Source: Capnocytophaga sp. oral taxon 338 str. F0234 (GTDB lineage: Bacteria > Bacteroidota > Bacteroidia > Flavobacteriales > Flavobacteriaceae). From it: DNA of 56,856 bases. The translations under genes and the position numbers were made by a program. The notes under the pieces are model-generated. The model worked only from the letters and a program-made list of their open reading frames with translations. It did not search any database and was not told where the DNA came from. This document shows, one piece after another, positions 1 through 9,846 of the stretch. Location: the NCBI RefSeq assembly GCF_000192225.1, contig NZ_GL872413.1:2304089-2360944 (forward strand), written 5' to 3'. Numbering within the stretch: the stretch's first letter is position 1; each line of letters opens with the position of its first letter.

Positions 1-3000
1 TCCTTATTATTTGCCAAAGGAATTGTAAGGGTTGTATTAAGGGTAGGACAGTTCACAGGTCCTTGGAATACATAAATATCATCTATGGCAAAGTCATTAC
101 CATATTCATGATTACGAGTATTCTGAATCTTAATGCGTACACGATTGTTATTACCTGGATTAATATCCCCTAAATTATCAGAAGAAATTTTCACCCAGTT
201 AGAAGGTCCTATATTATTATACGGAATATCTTGTGATGTAACTTCTCCTAACACGTTATCCGAAAGGTCAGTTACCTGAACACGAATATTAGGTCTTACA
301 GAAGTTGGATGAGTTAAGGTAGCCGTTGGCTTATTAAGATTCATAATCCAAACTTCAAAACCAATAGGTCCATTAGGTACTATATCCACTTCTTTTTGAT
401 AAAGAGTAGTTCCTACAGGGATATTTCCTCCCATATCTATATACATATAGCGTCCTTTAGGGAGTCCTGTATGATCAACAGGAGCCGAATCTATCCAGAA
501 AGTACTGTTTCTATGGTCACCACAAGGTGCACCAGTTCTCCACCAAGCATAATTAAAATCACCTTCATTGATGATCATATACTGATTCCAACCTGTACAA
601 GGTTGTACATAAGTCAGATTAGGAGAAATGGAAACTCCAGGTCGATTTAACCCAGCAATATCTGTAACTGCACCGGCACCAAAGTCCTCACGGATAAGTT
701 CTCGCTTAGGTACATTGGTTTTCTTATAAAATATACGTACATATTGAGTAGTACCCTTATCAGCAGCGGTAAAGGTTTTGTCAGGAATATTTCTTGCGGT
801 GTAAGGTCCATAATGTTCTGTTGCCAGTGTACTAAGGTTGTTACCTGTTACATAAGCATAACTATAATCCGAATGATCAGTAGTAAAGGACACCCGTGCT
901 ACCCCATCACAATCATAAGCTACTGAGGAATTTACCACAGGCAAAGCAAGAGGAGATTCCACCTGTACCACCTCTGTCATTTCACAAGGAGGTACTCCTC
1001 CAGCAGGGTTTTTACTACGTACTTTTACCGTATACTGTCCTACAGGGACATTATCAAAGCGCAAGTCATTAGCATCAAAAGTAACTCCTGGAAGGCTCGC
1101 TGGTGGATTATTCCAAGTAACTCCATTGTCCAAACTTACCTCAAAACGAGCATTCCCTGTTCCTGTCCCGTTACCTCCTGTAGGAGAAGCAACGCGAATA
1201 GAAGCATGTGCATGTGCCGCAGGGTTGTTAGCTAATGGCTGACAAGCCAAATGTGATACCCCTACATAGGCATTAATAGGTCCATTCCCTGAGGTAATGG
1301 TGGTAGTAATATCATCAAAGTCAGGACCTGAGGTATGTACACGCCTGCCGGTAGCAGGGTCAGTATATTCATAACCTTCTTCAGGGAAGGAGCATTCTTT
1401 ACTACCTATCCTATAGAAAACACGCATACGGTATTCTCCCTCTGTAAGACCACGAAATACATTATTGGGGTGTGCCTGACGTTGCCATGCTCCCCATGTG
1501 CCTCCGCTTTTCTTACTAATGGCGTATTCCACCTGATACTTAGCAAAATTAGCAGGTGCCAAGAAAGCTGCTTCTGTAATATTAATGGTAATAGTACCCG
1601 CCGTAGTTGAACAATCTGCCTCTGTTTTAGTAAAAGCAAACTTAGGCTTTGGCTGGATAGTGAATGGTACATTACGTACTGCAGTACAACCATTAGCATC
1701 AGTTAAAGTAACTTTATAGGTCTTGGTGCCGGAAGTAAATCCACCATCACTAATCGCTAATTGTGAAGAAGTATTAGATCCCACATTGCTTGATAGCAAG
1801 GTACGTGCTCCTTCTTCTATCTTAATGGTATAAGGAGGAGTACCTCCTATTTGTGTAGTGGTAATATAACGTATTTCTCCACAAGATAGATCCTCAGGAA
1901 TGGCATTCAAGAGTTTAAGCTCTGGCAGATTTGTAATAGTTATTGGAGTGGGAGGTGTAATATTACAAGTAGGACGATAGCTTGGTATAAGTGTTATCGT
2001 ATAAGTACCACTGGGGAGTGACTCTAGGGCAGTACGTGCAGTACTATTATTGGAGTCTCTCTCAGCATCGGTAGTTACTTGGTAGGCAGCCACTTGAGTA
2101 TTGGAAGCATTCTTCACAATAATTCGTACCGGTAGGGTAACATCCCTATTAATTTGAATACGAATCTTACCGGTATTCGTATGATTACCCACACACTTAA
2201 CATCCTCCTTACTTATGGTAAATACAGCATCCGAACCTATGATTGCTTGTAGAGTGATTTTTTTCTCAAACTTACACACATTATTCTGGAACTGATTTGC
2301 TCCACCTGTAAGTTTAGGACGTATCGTTACTGTATATTCTCCACCTGCAGTTACCTCATGATTGAAGTTCTGTCCTGGTACATTTGTCCAAGGAATAGAA
2401 TTTGATGGGCCTGCCACCATATATTGATAATTGGTATTAGGCAAGCCAGATATCTTAAGGCGACCTACCGTAGAACCTCCACAAGGGAGAATATTTTCCT
2501 TATCCAAGGTATAGGAAAGTGTACTCTTATAGGCACGGAAGAAGTAAGTAGCAGGACAATTGTCATATCTTACAAAAATAGCAAAGTGTGTGCCATTATT
2601 ATGTACTTCCGATTCGCTAAGAGTAAAGTTCTTACCCTCTCCTATTTTCCTCCAGTTCGAATTGGTGGAAATATCCCCACCTCCTGAAGGAGGACAGGTA
2701 TCATTCGGAGGCGTAGCGGCACCTATATATTTGTACCACTCTACCTTATTATCTGGTACGGAAAGAGGTCCTGTCTGCAAATTCACAGAAGTACCACAAA
2801 GGGCTATTTGGTAATAATCCGTACCATCAATATTACAAACCTGCTTCTCGGTGATGTTCGGATTATCCTTAAGTGGATGGATTGCCTGCGGACCCGTACG
2901 CTGTGTAATATTAAAGGTAATGGTAGTTACATTATTACATTCAGTGTTACCGCGTTCCAGAACATAAGTTCCTTGTGAGGTTACCTCCAAGAAACGATCG

Positions 3001-5186
3001 GTAGAGAGTACCGTAGGACTCCCTTGTTTTGTCCATTTATATGATGGATAACCAGCACCTCCGTCCAAGCGCATTGCCGAACAGTAAGGGATGGTATTAT
3101 TGCTTGCCTGTCCACATGGATTATCTTCTAAGAAGAAGGTGGTAGGAGCAGGGTCACAATCTGTAATTTTTTTATAAGAAAGCTGCTCTAAATTATTTTC
3201 ATTAGGACCTATTACATTATAAATCAGTTTAGGTTGAAAAGCGAGTCTGTTTGAACAAGCATCTCTTAAAGCTCCACAATCCGTAGTGGCTTTGACCTTA
3301 ATAGTGATAGGTGCGGAAAGATTGGCATTAGGATCTGCAGGCAACTGATTTGCTGGAATAGAGAATTTGAGCATAGTACGCCCGCTCACTTGAGACTGAC
3401 CTATAAAGGTAGCACCCAACGGTAATGCTTCATGGCTCTGATAAGTTACATTAGCAGGCAAGAGAGCCTCTAAAGTAATAGGAGCAGAAGCTACCCCTGA
3501 CCCTATGTTACGAATACGAATTTCATATTTGGCTTCTGTACCCAACGGCTTACGTTGTCCTGAAATATCCACTCCTGCATTGTCCTTAACTAAAGTTTCC
3601 ACTTCATAAGTAGGACGCGAGGTAGGTACCAACATGGTATTAACAATATTGATAAAGGCATCATAGCCTGACACCCCTGCTTGCTGTGCAAGGTACTTTA
3701 TTGTGGTGGAAGTCGCCCCTGCTGCAGGGTTATCTTGTATACCGAAAAGAGAGACATCCCATCCTTTTCCTTCCTGTATAGGGTCATTCTCACGAGTGAT
3801 TTTTCCTTTAAAGAAGTTATGAGACTCACGAGTATTATAAGCAATTCCTGCACTTCCATTCACTTTCACTCCATCGCCTGCTTGTGATTCTTCCCCACCG
3901 AGAGTTACCTGTCCGTAGGTAGGCCACACTTGATTAACAGTTCCAGGCGGGATTCCCGATGCATTTGCCGCCACAAAACCTGAAAGGGTTCTATCCCGCT
4001 CAATTGCCTGCCCTGCTCCTACTCGCTCAAAGCCATCCTGTACTTGGAAGACAACATTAGAGGCATTCCCTTTAGCTTTAGGGTCTTCATAAACTACTAC
4101 TAAAGCCCATCCAGAGCCCAATTTCCATGCATGTCCTCCATTATTATGGACATTATCCACTTGATAAGTACCATTAAGATTCCCTGCATTGGCTAAAGCT
4201 TGAAGGTCAGCAGTAACATCTGCATAACGGTAATAATAAGAGTCATCCGTTACACGTGTTCCATCATTAATAATGGTCTTACGAGGATCAATATCATCAT
4301 TTTGTCCTGCCTCATAAATAGTACCATCCGGTTTGTGCCATACAAGTTTTCCATTAATTGCATTATATTCAAAATCTCCTACATTCCCTAAATCATAATC
4401 ACTACGACAACCTCCTCCTTCTTGAGTAATGTTAACTGGTTGAGGGAATTGGTAAGTACCTATTTCTGTACCTCCAACATTCACCCAGTTAAATCCATGC
4501 AATTCCATGTGCCCTCCTCGGTAACCTTTCACCTCCATTTTTACATTTCCATTATTTCGGTAACCATACCACCAGGTTTTATAATTGAATCTTAGGGTCA
4601 TCGCACTTCCATAAGTTTGACGCATTCTCTTTACATCAAACATAATGGATTCCAGTCCATGGCCTGTATTATCCCCACTCCATTGTGCATAAGTATCTGA
4701 AGAACTTCTACACCAACCCAATTGATTTCCACTATAAGGGGAACTTACCTGCACCCGGATATCCAAGTCTCGCCCATTATATTGATCAAAATACAAACGA
4801 TATACCAAATAATCAGCCTCATCCCATACAATAGCATTGGATTCCGTATGTCCATCATTTTTAGTTACAACTTTATTTAACCCATTAGGACCTTTAAGCC
4901 GTACAATATCCATATTTCCACCTCCTGCATGACCTCCCCAATAAAGGAGCGCCTTCTTCACCCTTACACGGCAATTAGGGTCTGTTGAAGGAATATTAAG
5001 ATTATATGGAGCATCGGAACGGTTCCCAATCAGGGCAACTCCCCCTCTTATAGGTTTACCATCATTATTGTAACGAGTGCCCATAGTCTTTTGAGCGAAT
5101 ACAGCCGTACCTCCTACCAGTAGTATAAGGGTCAGCAAATACCGGAAAAGTTGTTTTAGTTTCATCACTTTAAAATTTGTATCCAT
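1..5186 (-). CDS. Giant secreted adhesin-like protein, 3' end cut by the window edge
   Basis: The reading frame stays open from the start codon at 5186 to the left edge, so about 1,728 residues are visible and the C-terminus is missing. An in-frame ATG at 5165 (residue 8) begins a classical signal peptide (MKLKQLFRYLL, cleaved near VFAQ) and may be the real start. Residues about 530-640 resemble a DUF11-type repeat found in surface proteins; the remainder is a chain of Ig/PKD-like beta segments rich in Thr, Asn, Gly and paired Cys. This composition is typical of T9SS-exported adhesins of Flavobacteriia (SprB/SprC/SprD-like), and the neighbour upstream on the same strand is a PorP/SprF protein, which usually serves such cargo. 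A sorting domain cannot be seen because the end is cut off. Function as an adhesin is inferred from architecture and context. Confidence 0.8.
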   Translation of the reverse strand, partial: MDTNFKVMKLKQLFRYLLTLILLVGGTAVFAQKTMGTRYNNDGKPIRGGVALIGNRSDAPYNLNIPSTDPNCRVRVKKALLYWGGHAGGGNMDIVRLKGPNGLNKVVTKNDGHTESNAIVWDEADYLVYRLYFDQYNGRDLDIRVQVSSPYSGNQLGWCRSSSDTYAQWSGDNTGHGLESIMFDVKRMRQTYGSAMTLRFNYKTWWYGYRNNGNVKMEVKGYRGGHMELHGFNWVNVGGTEIGTYQFPQPVNITQEGGGCRSDYDLGNVGDFEYNAINGKLVWHKPDGTIYEAGQNDDIDPRKTIINDGTRVTDDSYYYRYADVTADLQALANAGNLNGTYQVDNVHNNGGHAWKLGSGWALVVVYEDPKAKGNASNVVFQVQDGFERVGAGQAIERDRTLSGFVAANASGIPPGTVNQVWPTYGQVTLGGEESQAGDGVKVNGSAGIAYNTRESHNFFKGKITRENDPIQEGKGWDVSLFGIQDNPAAGATSTTIKYLAQQAGVSGYDAFINIVNTMLVPTSRPTYEVETLVKDNAGVDISGQRKPLGTEAKYEIRIRNIGSGVASAPITLEALLPANVTYQSHEALPLGATFIGQSQVSGRTMLKFSIPANQLPADPNANLSAPITIKVKATTDCGALRDACSNRLAFQPKLIYNVIGPNENNLEQLSYKKITDCDPAPTTFFLEDNPCGQASNNTIPYCSAMRLDGGAGYPSYKWTKQGSPTVLSTDRFLEVTSQGTYVLERGNTECNNVTTITFNITQRTGPQAIHPLKDNPNITEKQVCNIDGTDYYQIALCGTSVNLQTGPLSVPDNKVEWYKYIGAATPPNDTCPPSGGGDISTNSNWRKIGEGKNFTLSESEVHNNGTHFAIFVRYDNCPATYFFRAYKSTLSYTLDKENILPCGGSTVGRLKISGLPNTNYQYMVAGPSNSIPWTNVPGQNFNHEVTAGGEYTVTIRPKLTGGANQFQNNVCKFEKKITLQAIIGSDAVFTISKEDVKCVGNHTNTGKIRIQINRDVTLPVRIIVKNASNTQVAAYQVTTDAERDSNNSTARTALESLPSGTYTITLIPSYRPTCNITPPTPITITNLPELKLLNAIPEDLSCGEIRYITTTQIGGTPPYTIKIEEGARTLLSSNVGSNTSSQLAISDGGFTSGTKTYKVTLTDANGCTAVRNVPFTIQPKPKFAFTKTEADCSTTAGTITINITEAAFLAPANFAKYQVEYAISKKSGGTWGAWQRQAHPNNVFRGLTEGEYRMRVFYRIGSKECSFPEEGYEYTDPATGRRVHTSGPDFDDITTTITSGNGPINAYVGVSHLACQPLANNPAAHAHASIRVASPTGGNGTGTGNARFEVSLDNGVTWNNPPASLPGVTFDANDLRFDNVPVGQYTVKVRSKNPAGGVPPCEMTEVVQVESPLALPVVNSSVAYDCDGVARVSFTTDHSDYSYAYVTGNNLSTLATEHYGPYTARNIPDKTFTAADKGTTQYVRIFYKKTNVPKRELIREDFGAGAVTDIAGLNRPGVSISPNLTYVQPCTGWNQYMIINEGDFNYAWWRTGAPCGDHRNSTFWIDSAPVDHTGLPKGRYMYIDMGGNIPVGTTLYQKEVDIVPNGPIGFEVWIMNLNKPTATLTHPTSVRPNIRVQVTDLSDNVLGEVTSQDIPYNNIGPSNWVKISSDNLGDINPGNNNRVRIKIQNTRNHEYGNDFAIDDIYVFQGPVNCPTLNTTLTIPLANNK

Positions 5187-5441
5187 AATTGTTTAGTTAA
5201 AGTAATAAAGTATATCCAAATGGATATATGAGTAAAAGTCTTTTATTTTCTTATTATTGTATGCTATTTTTGACTCTCTACAAGGGAATCATAGGACATT
5301 GGATTCTATTCTCATCTGTCTTATCGTGAGTATTTCAGTTTCCATGAACTTATTGATTTTTATGTTAAAATATCTTTATTATTGATAATCAAATATATAC
5401 AAGAACTTCCTGTATATAATGATCCTTCCATTTTCATTGAG

Positions 5442-5449
5442 CAAAGATA
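5442..5449 (-). promoter_or_regulatory. Likely promoter -7 element of the giant adhesin gene
   Basis: On the minus strand this reads TATCTTTG, a full match to the Bacteroidota -7 consensus TAnnTTTG. No good TTG lies 19-21 bases upstream, so the call is moderate. Confidence 0.45.
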
Positions 5450-5586
5450 TACATTTTTTTAAACTTTCTTTAATCTATTTTCTTAAATATTGAAATTTAT
5501 TATTTTACTGTATTAAATTAACTTTTTAATAACATTTCAAACTTTTTCGTAAAGATTTTTGGAAAAATTTATTTAAAACATTTTTA

Positions 5587-5623
5587 CACCTAAGGTATAA
5601 GTTTTTAACTTATACCTTAGGTG
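5587..5623 (-). terminator. Hairpin terminator after the PorP/SprF gene
   Basis: Two perfect 17-base arms (5587-5603 and 5607-5623) surround a 3-base loop, immediately after the stop codon of the PorP/SprF gene at 5628. A short T run follows on the minus strand. It separates the two-gene adhesin/PorP unit from the giant adhesin gene. Confidence 0.8.
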
Positions 5624-5627
5624 AATA

Positions 5628-6962
5628 TTATTTTTCTAGTTTTACTTCAAGAATCCAAATGCCCCCGTAGAAGTCCTCTTTCATCATATTCTTACGCATG
5701 AGGCTTTGAGCCTCCTCGGCGGACATTACTCCTTTACCTAAATAAAGATAAGTATACCCATTCTTGGAATTAACAAAGGTACCTACATCATAACGTTTAC
5801 CCAATCGTTGACGTTCATTAAAGGCATTACGAGGATTTGCATATACCCCAATAACCACATAATAACCTTCGGTTACCCCTTTCATTTTCTCTGTCTTAAC
5901 TGCCAAAGGAGCATCTGTTTGAACGGGCACTGGTTTTATCTCCTCTTTCTTCTTTTCTACTGGTTTAGGTGGTTCTACAGGTACCACAGGCAACTTATTA
6001 GGTCGCTTAGGAGGAGGCGGTGTATGTTCTTGTCGCTTACCTCCAAACTGTACATTAAGGTATACACCGAGAGTATTTCCTAGTTGAGGCACTTTCACTC
6101 CTATAGCATTCTCATACTCCACTCCTATGCTCCATTGTTGGCGAATATTAAAGCCTACTCCAGCAATAAGACCATTACGCTGGGTATAGCCTACATTTGC
6201 CCATCCCAATGCGGGGAGATCAATAAGGGCATGTCCTCCAAAGTTAAAACCATCATATTCCTTAGTAGCTCTTAGGGCTACTGACCAATAACCTTCCTCT
6301 AAGAGGTCATTACGACTTTGAAAAGCAGTACGGTACATTAGGTGAGCCGTGAAAGTTTTATCACGAAAAGCTGTCATTGCCTTATTGGATCCTGTAGCAT
6401 AGTCTATCAAGTTATCAGAAGTACCTGCAATATGGAAATCTCCTATAGCAATATCCACTCCTGGTTGCACACTGACACCAAAGATATTACCCACATTCAA
6501 AAGAGGATCGGAGGGGTCTGCAGCATGTATACGACCTTTATCCAAACCGCTGAAAGTAGGGATTACATTAAGTCCCATATTAAGCTTTACCGCATCCGAG
6601 AGCTCTACAGCATGTCCATAATTGAGTACCACTCCATAGCTGGTCATTACTGTAACATTGCGCTTGAAAATCATAGCATTCATGGAGCTGGTCTCTCTAA
6701 AATTTCGCCCGTAAGAAAGTCCCATTAGGGAGAAATTGTCATTCTTATAACCCATCCACTGGTTACGATAGTAAAGTCCTATATTGTGTTCTTGATAATT
6801 AACTATCAAAGGGAAAGCAGGGTTTGCCACAAATGTATTAAAGCGCACAAAGGCGTGAGTAGGCATTTGGTAAGGCACATAAAAGCCTGATTGCTCCTGT
6901 GCATAAGAGAAAGTCATGCACAGTAGCAAAAGGCACATTTTATATTGAATTCCTATCTTCAT
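5628..6962 (-). CDS. PorP/SprF family outer-membrane protein with C-terminal SPOR-like domain
   Basis: A 444-residue protein with a signal peptide (residues 1-21, ending FSYAQ). Residues about 25-305 have the alternating pattern of a PorP/SprF beta-barrel, including the early YNQ.../YRNQWMGYK segment typical of the family; these proteins sit in the outer membrane and help T9SS type-B cargo reach the cell surface. A Pro/Lys-rich linker (about 312-350, with TPPPPKRPNK) joins a C-terminal domain (about 365-444, starting GYYVVIGVYANP) that looks like a SPOR peptidoglycan-binding repeat. The start lies one base after the stop codon of the upstream adhesin gene, so the two are almost certainly co-translated. 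PorP/SprF alone is usually about 300-330 residues; the extra domain suggests anchoring to the cell wall (inference). Confidence 0.85.
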   Translation of the reverse strand: MKIGIQYKMCLLLLCMTFSYAQEQSGFYVPYQMPTHAFVRFNTFVANPAFPLIVNYQEHNIGLYYRNQWMGYKNDNFSLMGLSYGRNFRETSSMNAMIFKRNVTVMTSYGVVLNYGHAVELSDAVKLNMGLNVIPTFSGLDKGRIHAADPSDPLLNVGNIFGVSVQPGVDIAIGDFHIAGTSDNLIDYATGSNKAMTAFRDKTFTAHLMYRTAFQSRNDLLEEGYWSVALRATKEYDGFNFGGHALIDLPALGWANVGYTQRNGLIAGVGFNIRQQWSIGVEYENAIGVKVPQLGNTLGVYLNVQFGGKRQEHTPPPPKRPNKLPVVPVEPPKPVEKKKEEIKPVPVQTDAPLAVKTEKMKGVTEGYYVVIGVYANPRNAFNERQRLGKRYDVGTFVNSKNGYTYLYLGKGVMSAEEAQSLMRKNMMKEDFYGGIWILEVKLEK

Positions 6963-6963
6963 A

Positions 6964-9399
6964 CTAATGTAATACCGTTAGGGTTCCGTTTTTAGTTTTT
7001 CCATCTTTTTCTATAACATAGAAATAATAAATCGCAGCTCCACGTTCTGTGGATTTAGGCTCAAAATTTGGGAAGTCATTATTATATCTATCAGACTTAT
7101 AAATAATCTCTCCGGTCTGCTTATAGATTGTTACCTTAGCTCCTGTCCATTCATTAGGAAGCACCCACTTTCGGTTGAGGTCTTCCCCACTTAGGAGTAC
7201 TATGTTTGGAATTTCTTTCCCTTGATAGGAAAGAGTATAAGAGATGTTAATCAAGCCCTCCACCTGTCCACAACTGTGAGCATAAGGCGTCAGATCAATA
7301 TTTTCTCCTGCAATATTCACCGTTCCTTCCTTAAGCCTCACTACCAATTGGTATTGCCCTATGGATTCTCTAAAGGCAGCTGAACCATAAGGAGCCGCTG
7401 CAATGGTATATTTCTTATCTGTCAGGGCAGTTACATCTGCTTTTTCTACCCATGACTGAGTGTCATCCTTACGGAAATACCACTTATAAGTAAAGAGTTC
7501 TTGTTGGAAGGTACCCATAAGGGTTGGGATAAGGTCTAAAGAACGATTATCCTCCAACTCCTGAGCTCCCGAACCGGTAGTGATACGCACTGCGGTAGGA
7601 AACTTGATATCTATAAGCTTAATCTCATTAGAATTAAAGGCTCCATTGACCTGTAAGCGATATACGCTAAGTGTATTGGAAGTAGTAGCTGCTATTTCAG
7701 TCCCCATGGATTGATTCACCCCATCTTTCTTCCACTGAAGGGTATAATGTGAATAATCCGAACTGGGAACTAAGGTACTCTTCTCTTGACCATTATGTAC
7801 GATGGTTGCCTCCAGGCTGGAAAGTTCCAATATCGCTTGTCCTCCTCCACACGGAGAAGATCCCTGCTTGAAGCCAATGGTAGGTTTATAGCGAGAAGGT
7901 TCCTTCACATGGAGCTTAAGAACTCCCGTACTCACACGATTATGGCAAGAGTCATATACCTCTGCTACAAAAGTTCCCTCTGAAGGTACTTGAAAAGAGC
8001 GTGTGGTGTTCTCCTGCAAAATATTGGTAGGATCATCCTCCTTAAACCATTTGATGGTCAAGGTTTCTGTACTGGGAATATCAAGTTCTATTACAGGACG
8101 TCGATAAGGGAAGGCAAAAACCACATCTTCATTATTATAGCCCAACCATTTGATATCGCCTGGATTCACGGAGGACTGATCACTTACTGTTACCACATTG
8201 GACTTAATTACACAGCCACCTGCTTCGGTAAGGGTAATATAATAAGAACCATTATCGGAAACCGTATAGGAAGTGGTAGTAATACCAGGTATTACTGTAC
8301 CATTCTTATACCATTTGTAAGTCCCTGTAAGGGTAGTATCTGTTAGTGAAGCCGTAAGAGGGAGCGTTTGTCCGGAACATTTTACCTGATTGTTTCCACC
8401 AGCGATAACCAGAAGTCCCTCCGTATTGCGTTGGGTAATTGTTACAGCAGAGGAGGTTTTCTCACAGCCTGTACTAGGGATAGCCTTGACAGTATAGCTC
8501 CCGACAGCCGTAACATTATAAGTAGGCTGGTTGGCTCCTGTAATGAGTGTATTATCCTTATACCATTGGTAAGTATAGGTGGAACCACTTGAATCATTAA
8601 CAATTTCTGATTCAAGAGTAAGGGGTACACCTGTACATATCTGCTGAGAAGCAGCTCCTTTTATTCTCACTTGAGCAGCATTAGCTCCTCCTGCATCATT
8701 AACAACTACCTCATTGGAACGATAATTTCCTCCCTCACTACAGCCCCCAAAGTCAGGATCTACCGCATAGCGTCCTGGTTGGGTTACTGTATAACTCTCA
8801 CCTGTAACTCCTGGAATTACTTGTCCATCCTTATACCATATATAGGAAGCCGCATGAGTGGATCCTGTAACAGAGATTGTTTTACTTGAAGAGCCTGGAC
8901 ATATCTCAATAGGCGAATGCAAGTTATTAAGTTCCAATGCCGTAGCAGAACCTAAGTGATGAGCTTCAAAAAACTCACTTTCTCCTTGAGCTACAGGATT
9001 ACCACTTCCGTCCTGCTTTAGAGTACTTGTCTTAATACGTATCTTATATCTATTTCCTGAAGTGTTGGTAGGAAATTCTATCTTTATATAGATAGGAAGT
9101 ACATTACTTCCCTTATGAAGATTCCCCGTAGAGTTAGTTTTATCAAGCCGTCCTATCTCTATAGGGGAGGAAAAATCCCCTGTAGGAGAAGAAAGTTCTG
9201 CAATAAAAGCATTATCATCCGAAAGAAGTGTTCCACTCCAGCTAAATTGTACAGTCAACTTATTTGGCATATTATTTCGTGGACAATACAAATTACGGCT
9301 ATTGGTACGTATATTCTTTATTTCAGGGATAATTTGCCCATATATAGTCCCCCCTATAAGGCTTACTATAAGGATATATAATATATGTATTCTTTTCAT
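6964..9399 (-). CDS. T9SS type-B secreted adhesin with Ig-like repeats
   Basis: An 811-residue exported protein. It has a signal peptide (cleaved near residue 21, TIYGQ). At least three Ig/PKD-like repeats are visible at about residues 150-235, 250-325 and 335-410, each with a WYKDG/WYKNG motif, a paired Cys and a SYTV strand. The last about 85 residues (from IPNIVLLSGEDLNRKW) match the gliding-motility-associated C-terminal domain: IPN...W, VTIYKQTGEIIYKS, YYFYV and a terminal GTLTVLH strand. That domain is the T9SS type-B sorting signal, so the protein should be carried across the outer membrane. The next gene is a PorP/SprF protein, the usual partner of type-B cargo. What it binds cannot be read from sequence. 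Confidence 0.85.
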   Translation of the reverse strand: MKRIHILYILIVSLIGGTIYGQIIPEIKNIRTNSRNLYCPRNNMPNKLTVQFSWSGTLLSDDNAFIAELSSPTGDFSSPIEIGRLDKTNSTGNLHKGSNVLPIYIKIEFPTNTSGNRYKIRIKTSTLKQDGSGNPVAQGESEFFEAHHLGSATALELNNLHSPIEICPGSSSKTISVTGSTHAASYIWYKDGQVIPGVTGESYTVTQPGRYAVDPDFGGCSEGGNYRSNEVVVNDAGGANAAQVRIKGAASQQICTGVPLTLESEIVNDSSGSTYTYQWYKDNTLITGANQPTYNVTAVGSYTVKAIPSTGCEKTSSAVTITQRNTEGLLVIAGGNNQVKCSGQTLPLTASLTDTTLTGTYKWYKNGTVIPGITTTSYTVSDNGSYYITLTEAGGCVIKSNVVTVSDQSSVNPGDIKWLGYNNEDVVFAFPYRRPVIELDIPSTETLTIKWFKEDDPTNILQENTTRSFQVPSEGTFVAEVYDSCHNRVSTGVLKLHVKEPSRYKPTIGFKQGSSPCGGGQAILELSSLEATIVHNGQEKSTLVPSSDYSHYTLQWKKDGVNQSMGTEIAATTSNTLSVYRLQVNGAFNSNEIKLIDIKFPTAVRITTGSGAQELEDNRSLDLIPTLMGTFQQELFTYKWYFRKDDTQSWVEKADVTALTDKKYTIAAAPYGSAAFRESIGQYQLVVRLKEGTVNIAGENIDLTPYAHSCGQVEGLINISYTLSYQGKEIPNIVLLSGEDLNRKWVLPNEWTGAKVTIYKQTGEIIYKSDRYNNDFPNFEPKSTERGAAIYYFYVIEKDGKTKNGTLTVLH

Positions 9400-9495
9400 A
9401 ACATGGATGCTATTTTTTTATTAAATTTATTGGTTTTTTTATATTTCTATTAAACATGCTTTTTATGCTTTTCCAAGTTGGGCACTAACCCAACG

Positions 9496-9503
9496 CAAAT
9501 ATA
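9496..9503 (-). promoter_or_regulatory. Likely promoter -7 element of the adhesin/PorP operon
   Basis: Minus strand reads TATATTTG, matching TAnnTTTG. It would give a leader of about 90 bases that starts with the small stem-loop at 9477-9494. No clear TTG at -33. Confidence 0.45.
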
Positions 9504-9834
9504 TAAAAAAGTTTTTATTCGTTGGATTTTTCTTAAATTTTTTCTTTTCTCTTAGGTTTTAATTCTTTCTTCTTTTAGGAATATAAAACTATTTGGTTAC
9601 TGTAAATACAAGGGTTTTCATCCTTTTCATTCATATATATGGTATAAAGGAAAAAGTTATTAACATTTCTTAGAATTATAAACATTTATCTTTAAGAGGA
9701 TTTTTAGATAAATTATCTTCTTTTTTTTATCCACAAAAAGCCTTTGCAAAATTCTTAATAAATTCGTAAAAAATATAACAAAACTGAAAGATAAAAAATC
9801 TGTTTTTCTTTATCTTTATCTGAGAAAAAAATAG

Positions 9835-9842
9835 TATTTTTG
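9835..9842 (+). promoter_or_regulatory. TAnnTTTG element abutting the pbpC start
   Basis: TATTTTTG lies four bases before the pbpC ATG. If used, transcription would begin at or within the start codon, giving a leaderless messenger. No TTG is seen at the -33 position, so it may be chance. Confidence 0.3.
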
Positions 9843-9846
9843 TAAA

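Larger units (their letters stand above)
5187..5627. other. Intergenic region ahead of the giant adhesin gene
   Basis: This 441-base A+T-rich gap holds no credible gene. It contains a perfect terminator hairpin after the PorP/SprF gene (5587-5623), a minus-strand TAnnTTTG promoter element (5442-5449), a second weaker one (5390-5397), and an 8-bp inverted repeat at 5211-5228 (TATATCCA / TGGATATA) about 25 bases before the adhesin start. The adhesin messenger would thus have a leader of up to about 250 bases. Confidence 0.6.
9400..9846. other. Divergent intergenic region between adhesin operon and pbpC
   Basis: This 447-base region has no credible gene. It contains a minus-strand TAnnTTTG element at 9496-9503 with a hairpin GTTGGG/CCCAAC at 9477-9494 near the expected 5' end of the adhesin messenger, and a plus-strand element at 9835-9842 just before pbpC. 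The remainder is very A+T-rich with no structure I can name. Confidence 0.55.
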
